Shown: positions 33,515-41,460 of the stretch, piece after piece
Layout: every line of letters begins with the position of its first letter
Position numbering within the stretch: position 1 is the first letter of the stretch
DNA from: Bradyrhizobium erythrophlei
GTDB taxonomy: Bacteria > Pseudomonadota > Alphaproteobacteria > Rhizobiales > Xanthobacteraceae
Direction: 5' to 3'
Assembly: GCF_900129505.1 (NCBI RefSeq)
Contig: NZ_LT670818.1
Span: 5,985,001 to 6,049,000, forward strand
DNA length: 64,000 bases
The notes under the pieces: model-generated
What the model saw: the letters and a program-made list of their open reading frames with translations, nothing else
The model's database searches: none
What the model was told of the DNA's origin: nothing
Position numbers and translations under genes: made by a program

Positions 33515-33540
33515 AATTATTTGCATTCTGCAACTAAATT
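33515..33540. promoter_or_regulatory. Imperfect palindrome between Rieske oxygenase and MarR genes, candidate MarR operator
   Basis: A 26-base dyad centres on TTGCATTCTGCAA (5-base arms, 3-base centre) with AATT at both outer ends. Complementary CGCCAAC (33488-33494) and GTTGGCG (33543-33549) flank it as an outer pair. It lies in the 178-base divergent gap, in an AT-rich stretch suited to promoters. MarR dimers bind palindromes of this size. Confidence 0.5.
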
Positions 33541-33642
33541 TCGTTGGCGTCAACACGGCGGCTTGTGGAGGTTGCGCGGCACGTTGAGTCCTGCAACGAG
33601 CGTCCCTATAGTCTGGGCCGGTTTTGGGGGACTGCGCAGCCG

Positions 33643-34128
33643 ATGAAGAGCAAAAAGGGTTCCGTTCCACTCGAGGACTGGATCGGCTACAGGTTCAGCC
33701 TCATCTCGGCGCGGTTGGGCAATTTCGTCGCTCCGATGTATGCGAGCCGTCATGACCTGACGATGCCTGCGTGGCGCAGCCTTGCGGTCATAGCCCGATA
33801 TCAACCACTGACCGCCACGCAACTCGCCACGTTGACGTCATCAGATGCCTTCAAGGTGGCGCGGGCGATTGAGTTGTTAGTTCGGCGGGGATTGATCCGC
33901 CGTGACGTAGACAAGAATGACCGGCGCCGCGCGAGTCTGTCCCTCACGGCGGCTGGCCGCAGGGTTTACAGAGACGTCGAGAAGTTTGTGGTCCGTGTCG
34001 AGAAGGAACTCACTGCAGCACTTGATGTGAACGAGCTTGCGATGCTGCGACGAAATCTCGACAAGCTGGACCAGCAATTGGAAGTCGGCATCAAGCCTCG
34101 CGGCTGGGAGGCGTTTGTGAGGGACTGA
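33643..34128 (+). CDS. MarR family transcriptional regulator
   Basis: A 161-residue winged-helix regulator. The recognition region LTATQLATLTSSDAFKVARA is followed by RRGLIRRDVDKNDRRRASLS, the wing containing the conserved Asp and Arg residues. ATG 33643 is chosen because the frame upstream has no family similarity. Divergent orientation next to the Rieske oxygenase is the standard MarR arrangement for controlling an aromatic or xenobiotic-degradation gene; the ligand is probably the substrate or product of that enzyme. Confidence 0.9.
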   Translation: MKSKKGSVPLEDWIGYRFSLISARLGNFVAPMYASRHDLTMPAWRSLAVIARYQPLTATQLATLTSSDAFKVARAIELLVRRGLIRRDVDKNDRRRASLSLTAAGRRVYRDVEKFVVRVEKELTAALDVNELAMLRRNLDKLDQQLEVGIKPRGWEAFVRD

Positions 34129-34990
34129 ACAGCCTAAGCTCGAACGCGCCGTTCCGCCCGAAAAGCCGCAACGAATTGGGTGAAACGCCGTGCAAAACGT
34201 GGCGGAAACACCTGCCGCAGTGAGAAAAATCAATAACTTAGAGAATATTCATTGCGTTCGGGACGCTGAGATTGTCCACGTCAGACGGCCACCGCTAGCG
34301 AATGTCGGTATCGGTGGTTGCGAGTCCGTGATTTGAACCTACTCAGCGGTTCTTGGCAAACTTTGAAGATGCCGCGTAGCGAGTTACGCTGCCCGCCGAA
34401 AAGAAAACAGGACCCCCACGGTAGTGGTCGCGACGTAGCGGACCACTGACTCGAATCTCCGACTGCTCACCCAGCCCCCGCAAGTACACGCGCATCGAAA
34501 GATCCGAATGCTGCAGCGAGCCGTTCTCGCTGAGAACGCCGCAATGAAATCGCAACGAATTGGGCCTCTCTGTCCACCCCGCTGGGCAACGCGGGACTTG
34601 AAATGCAGCTTGACCGATTACGTCGGGCGCAGGGTCGCGGCGAGCGTGCTGCGACGGGCCAGGGCAGGAGTTTTGCAAACGTTTCAGAAGTGGCCGGAAA
34701 TAGCCGGATTAAAATATGGGGACCTTGCAAAACCAGGTGAGAGATTTCAAAGGCTTAGCCCGAAAGCCGTTATGCTACCGTTACACCATTCCCCAATTAC
34801 TTCAGATACTTAATAGGCATTCTTATAGTTCCGGGTGCGGACAGAGCTTCCCCGGCGCAAGCGTGGGTTCTTCCACTAGTTCAATCCCGGCCTTGGCAAG
34901 CGCGCCGGGATGGGCTTGTTGCGATTGGGCTGCGGCCGGGCCGCCGTCATTTGCGCCGCGGTTTTGCGTGGCGGTCAGGGGCGGGCGGCC
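34129..34990. other. 862-base stretch without a convincing gene
   Basis: No frame here shows recognisable protein character. Composition is noticeably more AT-rich in places (34200-34260, 34700-34830) than the flanks. The sequence CGCAACGAATTGGG occurs twice (starting near 34167 and 34551). A tRNA-like segment lies on the minus strand at 34717-34795. The region separates the DMFase/Rieske block from the ordinary LivKHMGF block and looks like the eroded edge of an insertion or island; that is inference. Confidence 0.55.
34717..34795 (-). other. tRNA-like segment (non-canonical, possibly a decayed tRNA-Gln)
   Basis: Read on the minus strand, the 5' end (TGGGGAATGGTGTAACGGTA then GCA) closely resembles the 5' half of a glutamine tRNA. 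GGCTT-TCGGGCT-AAGCC forms a perfect 5-base stem with a 7-base loop in the anticodon position, and TGGGG at the start pairs with CCCCA at the end. However, position 33 is C rather than T, the putative T-arm (ACCT/AGGT) lacks the TTC loop, and no CCA follows. It is therefore either a decayed tRNA or a chance structure. Confidence 0.35.
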
Positions 34991-35755
34991 ATGAGCGTGT
35001 ATTTCGAGGAGCTGGATTTCCGCCCGACGCCGATGGGCGTGCTCAGCCTGCGCCGGCGACGACAGCTTGCCTCCGGTCTCGACGTCTACGAGATCAAGCT
35101 CGGCGACGAGTTCCTGATGTCGAGCCTGTTCACCGTCGCCGAGATCGCGTTGGCGCGGATCGGACTGGAGGCGCTGGAGCGCGGCGATCTCGATGTGGTC
35201 GTCGGTGGCCTCGGGCTCGGCTATACCGCGCTGGCCGCGCTGGAAAACCCGGCCGTCAAATCATTGATCGTGGTCGATGCGCTTCCTGAAGTGATCGAAT
35301 GGCACACGCAGGGCCTGCTGCCGCTCGGCAAACAAATCACCGGCGATCCGCGCTGCCGTCTCGTCCACGGCGACTTCTTTGCGATGTCGGATTCGCCGGA
35401 CGGATTCGATCCGCTCGCTGCGGGCCGCCGTTTCGATGCGGTGCTGGTCGATATCGATCATTCGCCGCGCAACCTGCTGCATCCGAGCCATGCCGCACTG
35501 TACGAGCCGGCAGGCCTGAAAGGGCTCGCCGAGCATCTGCATCCCGGCGGCGTGTTCGCACTGTGGTCGAACGATCCGCCCGATCCCGTCTTCGAAAATG
35601 TGTTGGCCGGCGCCTTTGCAGCTTCCGCTGCGCATGTCGTGAGCTTCGAAAATCCGCTCCAGCATCGCGACGCCAGCAACACGATCTATGTCGGCGTCAA
35701 AGCGGCTCTGCCTATCCCTGAGGCAATTCCCGGCACGAGCCATCGGTCGATTTGA
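34991..35755 (+). CDS. Spermidine synthase-like SAM-dependent methyltransferase-fold protein
   Basis: A 254-residue Rossmann-fold protein. The nucleotide-binding stretch VVVGGLGLGYTALAALE, the acidic VVDALPEVIEWH (ribose contact) and DAVLVDIDHSP are typical of spermidine synthase-like proteins, which are often not true polyamine enzymes. ATG 34991 is chosen; the upstream frame is low-complexity. It stands alone before the LivKHMGF-type operon. It might be a methyltransferase or aminopropyltransferase homologue; no neighbouring speD-like gene supports spermidine synthesis here. Confidence 0.78.
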   Translation: MSVYFEELDFRPTPMGVLSLRRRRQLASGLDVYEIKLGDEFLMSSLFTVAEIALARIGLEALERGDLDVVVGGLGLGYTALAALENPAVKSLIVVDALPEVIEWHTQGLLPLGKQITGDPRCRLVHGDFFAMSDSPDGFDPLAAGRRFDAVLVDIDHSPRNLLHPSHAALYEPAGLKGLAEHLHPGGVFALWSNDPPDPVFENVLAGAFAASAAHVVSFENPLQHRDASNTIYVGVKAALPIPEAIPGTSHRSI

Positions 35756-35923
35756 TACTTTAGAATGCCCCTCGCGCTCGCGGCGGCGGTCAACTTGCCG
35801 ATGCCAATCGGGCATGCAATGCTGGCCGCGCCAATCAACAAGGAAGTAGCGGGCGGCGACGTGTCCTGCATTCCAAGCCTTCAGAGCCAGGCAATCGGGT
35901 GGGACCTTTCGGAGACGATCAAC

Positions 35924-37177
35924 ATGAAATTCAAGCATATGCTCGCGCTGCTTTGTGCCGTGTCGATTTCCGTTGTCCTGGCCGGCCATGTGTCGGCGCA
36001 GGACAAGACCGTCAAGATCGGCGGGATATTTCCGCTGAGCGGCAACGCCGCCTCTACCGGCGTCCACACCAAGGCCGCGCTCGAAGTCGCGATGGATATC
36101 ATCAACAACGCCCATCCCGAACTCGGCAATTTCCCGCTGGCCAAGAATGCCGGGCTCGCGGGCCTTGGCGGTGCCAAGGTCGAAGTCGTATTCGCCGATA
36201 ACCAGGGCAGCCCCGCGACCGGACAAAACCAGGCGCTGCGGCTGATCACCGAAGAGAAGGTGGTGGCGCTGACCGGCGCCTATCAGTCGGGCATCACGCT
36301 CACCGCCAGCGCGATTGCCGAAAAATACGGAATTCCCTTCCTCAACGGCGAGTCGGTGGCGGCCAATCTGACCGAGCGCGGCTTCAAATGGTTCTTCCGC
36401 ACCACGCCGGTCGCCTCCGATTTCGCCAAGATCTATTTCGACTTTCTGGGGGATATGAAGGCCGCGGGCGCCAAGACCGACACTGTGGCCATGGTTCATG
36501 ACAACACCGAATACGGAACCTCGGTCGCAACCGTGATCACCAATGTGTTCAAGGCCAATGGACAGGCTGCTCCGATCGATATCGCCTACGCGCCCAATGC
36601 CACCGACGTGCAGGCCCAGGTGCTTCAGCTCAAGGAGAAGAAGCCCGACGTCGTGATCATGATCAGCTACACGTCGGATGCAATCCTGTTCGCCAAGACC
36701 ATGCAGTCGCTCGACTACAAGCCTGCAATGCTGATCGCCGACGACGCCGGATACTCCGATCCGTCCTTCATCAAGGCGGTCGGCAAGATCTCGCAGGGCG
36801 CCTTCAATCGCTCGTCGTGGAGCGTTGGGCCTGCGGGCTCGCCGACCGCGCTGATTGCCGACATGTACAAGAAGAAGAGCGGCGACGAGATGGATGACAC
36901 CGCCGCGCGGCAGATGCAGGGCTTCTTCGTGCTGTGCGACGCGATCGACCGTGCCGGCTCGATCGACCCCGCCAAGATTCAGGCGGCGCTCAAGGCCACC
37001 GACCTCAAGCCCGATCAGCTCATGATGGGCTACAAGGGCGTCAAGTTCGACGACAAGGGCCAGAACACCCTGGCGGCCGGTGTCATCATCCAGCTGCAGG
37101 ACGGCGAGAACTACGTCGCGGTATGGCCGAAGACCAATGCCGAAAAAGCGCCCGTGCTGCCCTACAAGGGCTGGTGA
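35924..37177 (+). CDS. Branched-chain amino acid-type ABC substrate-binding protein (LivK-like)
   Basis: A 417-residue periplasmic receptor with a clear Sec signal (MLALLCAVSISVVLAGHVSA, cleavage after SAQ). The mature part begins KTVKIGGIFPLSGNAASTGV, the type 1 periplasmic fold of Leu/Ile/Val receptors. GGAGA lies about 8 bases before ATG 35924; the frame stays open upstream to 35765 but without family character. It heads a five-gene importer (35924-40594). The family name does not fix the substrate. Confidence 0.9.
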   Translation: MKFKHMLALLCAVSISVVLAGHVSAQDKTVKIGGIFPLSGNAASTGVHTKAALEVAMDIINNAHPELGNFPLAKNAGLAGLGGAKVEVVFADNQGSPATGQNQALRLITEEKVVALTGAYQSGITLTASAIAEKYGIPFLNGESVAANLTERGFKWFFRTTPVASDFAKIYFDFLGDMKAAGAKTDTVAMVHDNTEYGTSVATVITNVFKANGQAAPIDIAYAPNATDVQAQVLQLKEKKPDVVIMISYTSDAILFAKTMQSLDYKPAMLIADDAGYSDPSFIKAVGKISQGAFNRSSWSVGPAGSPTALIADMYKKKSGDEMDDTAARQMQGFFVLCDAIDRAGSIDPAKIQAALKATDLKPDQLMMGYKGVKFDDKGQNTLAAGVIIQLQDGENYVAVWPKTNAEKAPVLPYKGW

Positions 37178-37265
37178 GATCGAAACGGCGGGGCAGGAGT
37201 CCCGCCCTCATCGTTCGTGTTTAGTTGTATCCTTTGATCCCTAACCGGCAAGACTTGACCCCGGC

Positions 37266-38129
37266 ATGTCCGTTATCCTCGTTCAGGTGATTGTCGGCGG
37301 GCTTCTGCTCGGCGCCGTCTATGCGTTGTTCTCATCAGGCCTCACGCTGGTCTGGGGCATGATGAACATCGTCAACTTCGCGCATGGCGATTTCGTCATG
37401 CTCGGCATGTATGTCGCGTTCGTGGTCTATACGCTGCTCGGCGCCGGTCCCCTGCTGGGCGCGCCGATCGCCATGCTGGTGCTCGCGACCGTCGGGGTCG
37501 TCGTCTATTTCGGGCTGATCCGCGACATCATGAAGGGGCCGATGCTGGCCCAGATCCTCGGCACCTTCGGGCTCGCGCTGTTGCTGCGCTATTCCGTGTT
37601 CTGGTGGTTCGGCGCCAATTTCCTGTCGCTGCCGGAAAACATCGTCGGTGGCACCTTCGAGATCGCAGGCCTTCGCCTCCAGGCCTCGCGGCTGTTGGCC
37701 GGCGCCGTCGCTTTGCTGGTGACGCTCGGGCTGCATCTTCTGCTGACGCGCACGTCGCTCGGATCGAAGATGCTGGCAGTGGCGGAGGATTCCACCGCGG
37801 CGCAGCTGATGGGAATCCGGCCCGATACCATGCAGGCGATCGCCTGGGCGATTGCGGCGGGCGCGACCGGGCTTGCCGGCGCGCTGATCGCGACCTTCTT
37901 TTATATCGTGCCGACCGTCGGCGAGACCTTAGGCATCGTCGCCTTCGTCACGGTGTCGCTCGGCGGCTTCGGCAGCGTGCCCGGAGCGCTGATGGCGGGA
38001 CTCCTGATCGGGGTCATCGAGTCCTTGTCGGCGTACTGGATCGGCGCCGTCTACAAGGACATGGCGGTGTATTCGCTGTTCCTCGGCTTCCTCTGGTTCC
38101 GGCCGCAGGGCCTGATGGGCAAGACGTGA
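37266..38129 (+). CDS. ABC transporter permease, LivH type
   Basis: A 287-residue membrane protein. Family landmarks are GLTLVWGMMNIVNFAHGDFV near residue 30, EDSTAAQLMGIRPDTMQAIA (cytoplasmic loop) and FVTVSLGGFGSVPGALMAG near the end. It overlaps the next permease at TGATG. It forms the membrane channel together with the product of 38129. Confidence 0.93.
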   Translation: MSVILVQVIVGGLLLGAVYALFSSGLTLVWGMMNIVNFAHGDFVMLGMYVAFVVYTLLGAGPLLGAPIAMLVLATVGVVVYFGLIRDIMKGPMLAQILGTFGLALLLRYSVFWWFGANFLSLPENIVGGTFEIAGLRLQASRLLAGAVALLVTLGLHLLLTRTSLGSKMLAVAEDSTAAQLMGIRPDTMQAIAWAIAAGATGLAGALIATFFYIVPTVGETLGIVAFVTVSLGGFGSVPGALMAGLLIGVIESLSAYWIGAVYKDMAVYSLFLGFLWFRPQGLMGKT

Positions 38130-39121
38130 TGCGCCGCTGGCTTTGGCTCTCGGTGGTGCTGGCGCTTTTCATTGCTTTTCCGCTGCTGTTCTCGACGCCG
38201 TTCGAACAGCGGCTCGGCGCGCTGGTGCTGCTCTACGCCATCGCGGCGTCGGCCTGGAACATCGTCGGCGGCTATGCCGGCCAAGTGTCGGTCGGGCATG
38301 TGGTGTTTTTCGGCTGCGGCGCCTATGCGGCGATGGGGGCCTACACGCATTTCGCATTGTCGCCGCTGGTCGGGATTCCCGCCGGCATCGTCGTCAGTGT
38401 CGGGATCGCGGCTGCGATCGGCGTGCCGACGCTGCGGCTGTCCGGGCACTATTTCAGCATGGCAACCATCGCGGTCGCCGAACTCTGCCGCCTGATCGTG
38501 ACCAATACCGATTATCTCGGCGCAGCGGTGGGGCTGAGCGGCCCCACCGTGCCGCGCAATGTGTTCGATCTCTCCTTCATCTCGGCGCTGCCTTATTATT
38601 ATCTGTTCCTGGCCATCCTCGGCCTGACGCTGGGAATCACCTGGTGGATGACCAACAGCCGGATGGGATTTTATCTGCGCGCCATCCGCGATTCCGAACG
38701 CGCGGCGCGCTCGCTCGGCGCACCCGCCAGCCGCACCAAGCTGTACGCCTTCATGCTGAGCGCGGGGCTGACCAGCGTCGCCGGCGCGCTTTACGCGATG
38801 ATGTTCGGCTTCGTCGATCCGGAATCCGGTCTCGGCATCCTGATCTCGGTGAAGATCCTGATCATGGCGGCGCTCGGCGGCGCCGGGCTGTTGTTCGGAC
38901 CGCTGGTCGGGGCGGCGATCCTGGTGCCGCTGGAGGAAATCTCCAACAATCTGCTGGGCGGCAAGGGCGCCGGCCTCACCTTTGTCGTCTACGGCGCGAT
39001 CATCGTGCTGATCGCGCGGTTTCAGCCGGGCGGCATCGTGACACTGATCAAGCGGTTGTGGGCCAGGCGTACGAAGGCGCAGGGCGCGTCGGTCGCGGCA
39101 GGAGCCGGCCATGCTCCTTGA
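38129..39121 (+). CDS. ABC transporter permease, LivM type
   Basis: A 330-residue membrane protein with the LivM pattern: NIVGGYAGQVSVGHVVFFGC, SGHYFSMATIAVAELCRLIV, RDSERAARSLGAPASRTKLY and MAALGGAGLLFGPLVGAAIL. ATG 38129 overlaps the LivH stop by one base; a GTG one codon earlier is possible. Its C-terminus ends with a short basic tail and has no enzyme fusion, in contrast to the LivM-type protein at 22087. Its 3' end overlaps the LivG gene by 11 bases. Confidence 0.93.
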   Translation: MRRWLWLSVVLALFIAFPLLFSTPFEQRLGALVLLYAIAASAWNIVGGYAGQVSVGHVVFFGCGAYAAMGAYTHFALSPLVGIPAGIVVSVGIAAAIGVPTLRLSGHYFSMATIAVAELCRLIVTNTDYLGAAVGLSGPTVPRNVFDLSFISALPYYYLFLAILGLTLGITWWMTNSRMGFYLRAIRDSERAARSLGAPASRTKLYAFMLSAGLTSVAGALYAMMFGFVDPESGLGILISVKILIMAALGGAGLLFGPLVGAAILVPLEEISNNLLGGKGAGLTFVVYGAIIVLIARFQPGGIVTLIKRLWARRTKAQGASVAAGAGHAP

Positions 39122-39878
39122 AGCGCGCGCGGTGACAAAAGCCTTCGGCAGCTTCAAGGCCGTGGATGCGGCCTCGGTGACGCTGGAGCAGGGCGACATT
39201 CTCGGCCTGATCGGACCGAACGGCGCCGGCAAATCGACCTTCTTCAATTGCCTGACGGGCGATCTTGCCGCGACATCGGGCAAGATCATCTTCGAAGGTC
39301 ACGACATCACCAATCTCGTGCCGGAAGCACGCGCGCAGCTTGGCATCGCGCGCTCATTCCAGGTGCCGCAGACCTTCGAGAGCATGTCGGTGCTGGAAAA
39401 CGTGATGATCGGCGCGTTTCTTCGTACCTCCCATCGTGCCCTGGCCGAGACCCGCGCCCGCGCCGTGCTGGAGCGCGTCGGCATGAGCCGGCTTGCGGAC
39501 GCGCCGGCGCGCTCGCTCGGGACGCCCGGCCGCAAGCGGCTGGAAATCGCGCGGGCGCTGGCGACCCAGCCAAAGGTGCTGCTGCTCGACGAGGCGATGG
39601 CCGGCCTGACCCAGCGCGAGGTGCAACTCGCGATCGATCTGGTCCGCGACATCCATCGTTCCGGCGTCACGCCGGTCATCGTCGAGCACATCATGGAAGT
39701 CATCATGTCGCTGGCGACACGGGTGGTGGTGTTTCACCAGGGCCGCGAGATCGCGCGCGGCAGTCCGCGCGAGGTCACGGGCAACCCGGCCGTGATCGAA
39801 GCCTATCTCGGCAAGCGCGCGGCCAAGGCCGCCGCCAGCCACACGCCGATCGAGCTGATGGGCGGACCCGCGACATGA
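39111..39878 (+). CDS. ABC transporter ATP-binding protein, LivG type
   Basis: A 255-residue ATPase. Walker A is GPNGAGKST and Walker B VLLLDEAMAGLTQRE. The signature region reads SLGTPGRKRLEIARAL, a departure from the usual PYGQQR-type sequence of LivG, similar in kind to the altered signature at 19734. It overlaps LivM by 11 bases and LivF by 4 bases. Confidence 0.92.
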   Translation: MLLEARAVTKAFGSFKAVDAASVTLEQGDILGLIGPNGAGKSTFFNCLTGDLAATSGKIIFEGHDITNLVPEARAQLGIARSFQVPQTFESMSVLENVMIGAFLRTSHRALAETRARAVLERVGMSRLADAPARSLGTPGRKRLEIARALATQPKVLLLDEAMAGLTQREVQLAIDLVRDIHRSGVTPVIVEHIMEVIMSLATRVVVFHQGREIARGSPREVTGNPAVIEAYLGKRAAKAAASHTPIELMGGPAT

Positions 39879-40594
39879 CGGCGCCGCTGCTCAGGATCGA
39901 GCATCTCGAGGTCCGCTACGGCGACCTGATCGGCGTCTCCGACGTGTCGCTCGATGTACCCCAAGGCAGCGTGGTGGCGCTGCTCGGCTCCAATGGCGGC
40001 GGCAAGACCACTACGCTCAACGCCATCGCCGGCCTCATTCCCGTGCATTCCGGCAGCATCGCCTTTCACGGCGAGGAGATCGGCGGCGAGGCGGCGTTTT
40101 CGATCGTACGCAAGGGGCTGGCGCTGTCGCCGGAGGGCTGGCGGTTGTTCGTGCAGCAGAGCGTCGAGAACAATCTGCTCCTGGGAGCGACGCCGTTGCG
40201 CAACAAAGCGCGCGCCGCCGAGCTTCTGGGGCGCGTCTACGAGATCTTTCCGCGGCTCGCCGAACGGCGCGGCCAGCGCGCCGGCACCATGTCGGGCGGC
40301 GAACGGCAGATGCTCGCGGTCGGCCGAGCACTGATGAGCGATCCCAAACTGTTGATGCTGGACGAGCCGTCGCTGGGCCTGGCACCGGCCGTGGTCGAGT
40401 CGATGTACGAGACCTTCGAGCGGCTGCACAAAGAAGGCCTGACGATCCTGCTCGCTGAGCAATCCATTGAGCTCGCGCTCGAGGTTGCGGATTTTGCCAC
40501 CGTGCTTCAGGTCGGCAAGAGCGTGCTGTCCGGCACCGCTTCGGCGCTCGCTGACGATCCGCAGGTGCAGCGGGCCTATCTCGGCACCGCCTGA
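39875..40594 (+). CDS. ABC transporter ATP-binding protein, LivF type
   Basis: A 239-residue ATPase with Walker A GSNGGGKTT, signature MSGGERQMLAVGRAL and Walker B LLMLDEPSLGLAPAVV, all standard for LivF. It starts in an ATGA overlap with LivG and ends 8 bases from the stop of the convergent TetR gene. It completes the importer. Confidence 0.93.
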   Translation: MTAPLLRIEHLEVRYGDLIGVSDVSLDVPQGSVVALLGSNGGGKTTTLNAIAGLIPVHSGSIAFHGEEIGGEAAFSIVRKGLALSPEGWRLFVQQSVENNLLLGATPLRNKARAAELLGRVYEIFPRLAERRGQRAGTMSGGERQMLAVGRALMSDPKLLMLDEPSLGLAPAVVESMYETFERLHKEGLTILLAEQSIELALEVADFATVLQVGKSVLSGTASALADDPQVQRAYLGTA

Positions 40595-40602
40595 GGGGCG
40601 GG

Positions 40603-41292
40603 TTATTTCTTGCGCCTGCCGGTTGTCGACCGCTGCATCTCGGCTTCGAGCAGCAGCAGCAGGCAACCACTCAACCGATCCTCCATCTCACGGTCGTGAA
40701 GCGACAGCGGACCGGGATCGTTGAGGATGGCGTTGACCAGTGTTCCCAGCACCACCTGAAAGCCGAAGGCGATGCCGCGGGTCTTGGCGGCGGCGCGGCC
40801 TTTGCCCATGGCGCGGAGCAGGGCAGGCGTGGCGCAGGCGACGGACGCGCGCGCCAGACCCTTGAACGTCGTCCAGCGGTCGGGCCGCGTATCGTCGTGC
40901 TGCAGCGCGGCGCGCAGCACGCCTTCGTGGTTTCGGATCCAGCCGATGATTCCGCTGACCAGCACGCGGCAGAGTTCGGCAAGTGAGGTGTCCTTCAACG
41001 CCGCATTGGCGGTCATCGCCGACAGCCTGCGCGCGCCGTCGCGCGCGGCCAGTTCGATCAAGGCATTGAAATAGGCCTCCTTGCTCTCGAACCGGCTGTA
41101 AAACGCGCCGACCGTGGCGCCGACCTTCGCGCACAACGCTTCGATGGACAATTCGGCGAGGCTGCGCGTCCGCAGCATGTCGGCGCCGGCCTCCAGCAGT
41201 GCCGCCGTCATCTCGCGGCTTCGCTTCTGCCGCGACGGCGTGACGCCGGGAAAGTCCAGATGGTCCGCCTGGCGCGGCATCCGCGGTTGCAC
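40603..41292 (-). CDS. TetR family transcriptional regulator
   Basis: About 229 residues. The N-terminal helix-turn-helix (AELSIEALCAKVGATVGAFY, SRFESKEAYFNAL) is diagnostic of TetR. The C-terminal ligand domain is not assignable. Start may be GTG 41292 or ATG 41280. It is convergent with LivF and divergent from the sulfatase gene at 41461, which it probably controls through the palindromic region at 41298-41330. Confidence 0.9.
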   Translation of the reverse strand: MQPRMPRQADHLDFPGVTPSRQKRSREMTAALLEAGADMLRTRSLAELSIEALCAKVGATVGAFYSRFESKEAYFNALIELAARDGARRLSAMTANAALKDTSLAELCRVLVSGIIGWIRNHEGVLRAALQHDDTRPDRWTTFKGLARASVACATPALLRAMGKGRAAAKTRGIAFGFQVVLGTLVNAILNDPGPLSLHDREMEDRLSGCLLLLLEAEMQRSTTGRRKK

Positions 41293-41297
41293 TCCGA

Positions 41298-41330
41298 CGT
41301 AAAATAATCATAATCATAATTCGGATTACG
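41298..41330. promoter_or_regulatory. AT-rich dyad with ATAATC tandem repeats, candidate TetR operator
   Basis: CGTAA (41298-41302) and TTACG (41326-41330) are complementary outer arms, and TAATC and GATTA form inner arms. The centre holds tandem ATAATC-type units. It lies within 40 bases of the TetR start, in the divergent gap to the sulfatase gene, a usual place for autoregulation. Confidence 0.45.
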
Positions 41331-41460
41331 GTTTCTGGCAATGCCTGGCACGGCGGCGGCGCCGGCCGCACGAGCGCCGGCAAGATTCGGGGCGTAGGCC
41401 CCGGTGAGACAGCGGCGAACGGCGGATCAACTGCCGCGCCATCACACGGGGAGGGAACCC

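Noticed and set aside
34325..34345. GATTTGAACC, resembling the complement of a tRNA T-loop
   Set aside because: The flanking bases do not pair as a T-stem and no acceptor or D-arm is found.
34343..34678. 111-residue minus-strand and 101-residue plus-strand (34508-34813) open frames in the gene-free region
   Set aside because: No RBS, no conserved motif and mutual overlap; probably chance frames.
35765..35923. Longer N-terminus for the LivK-like receptor
   Set aside because: A normal signal peptide begins at 35924 with a good RBS; the upstream residues would hide it.
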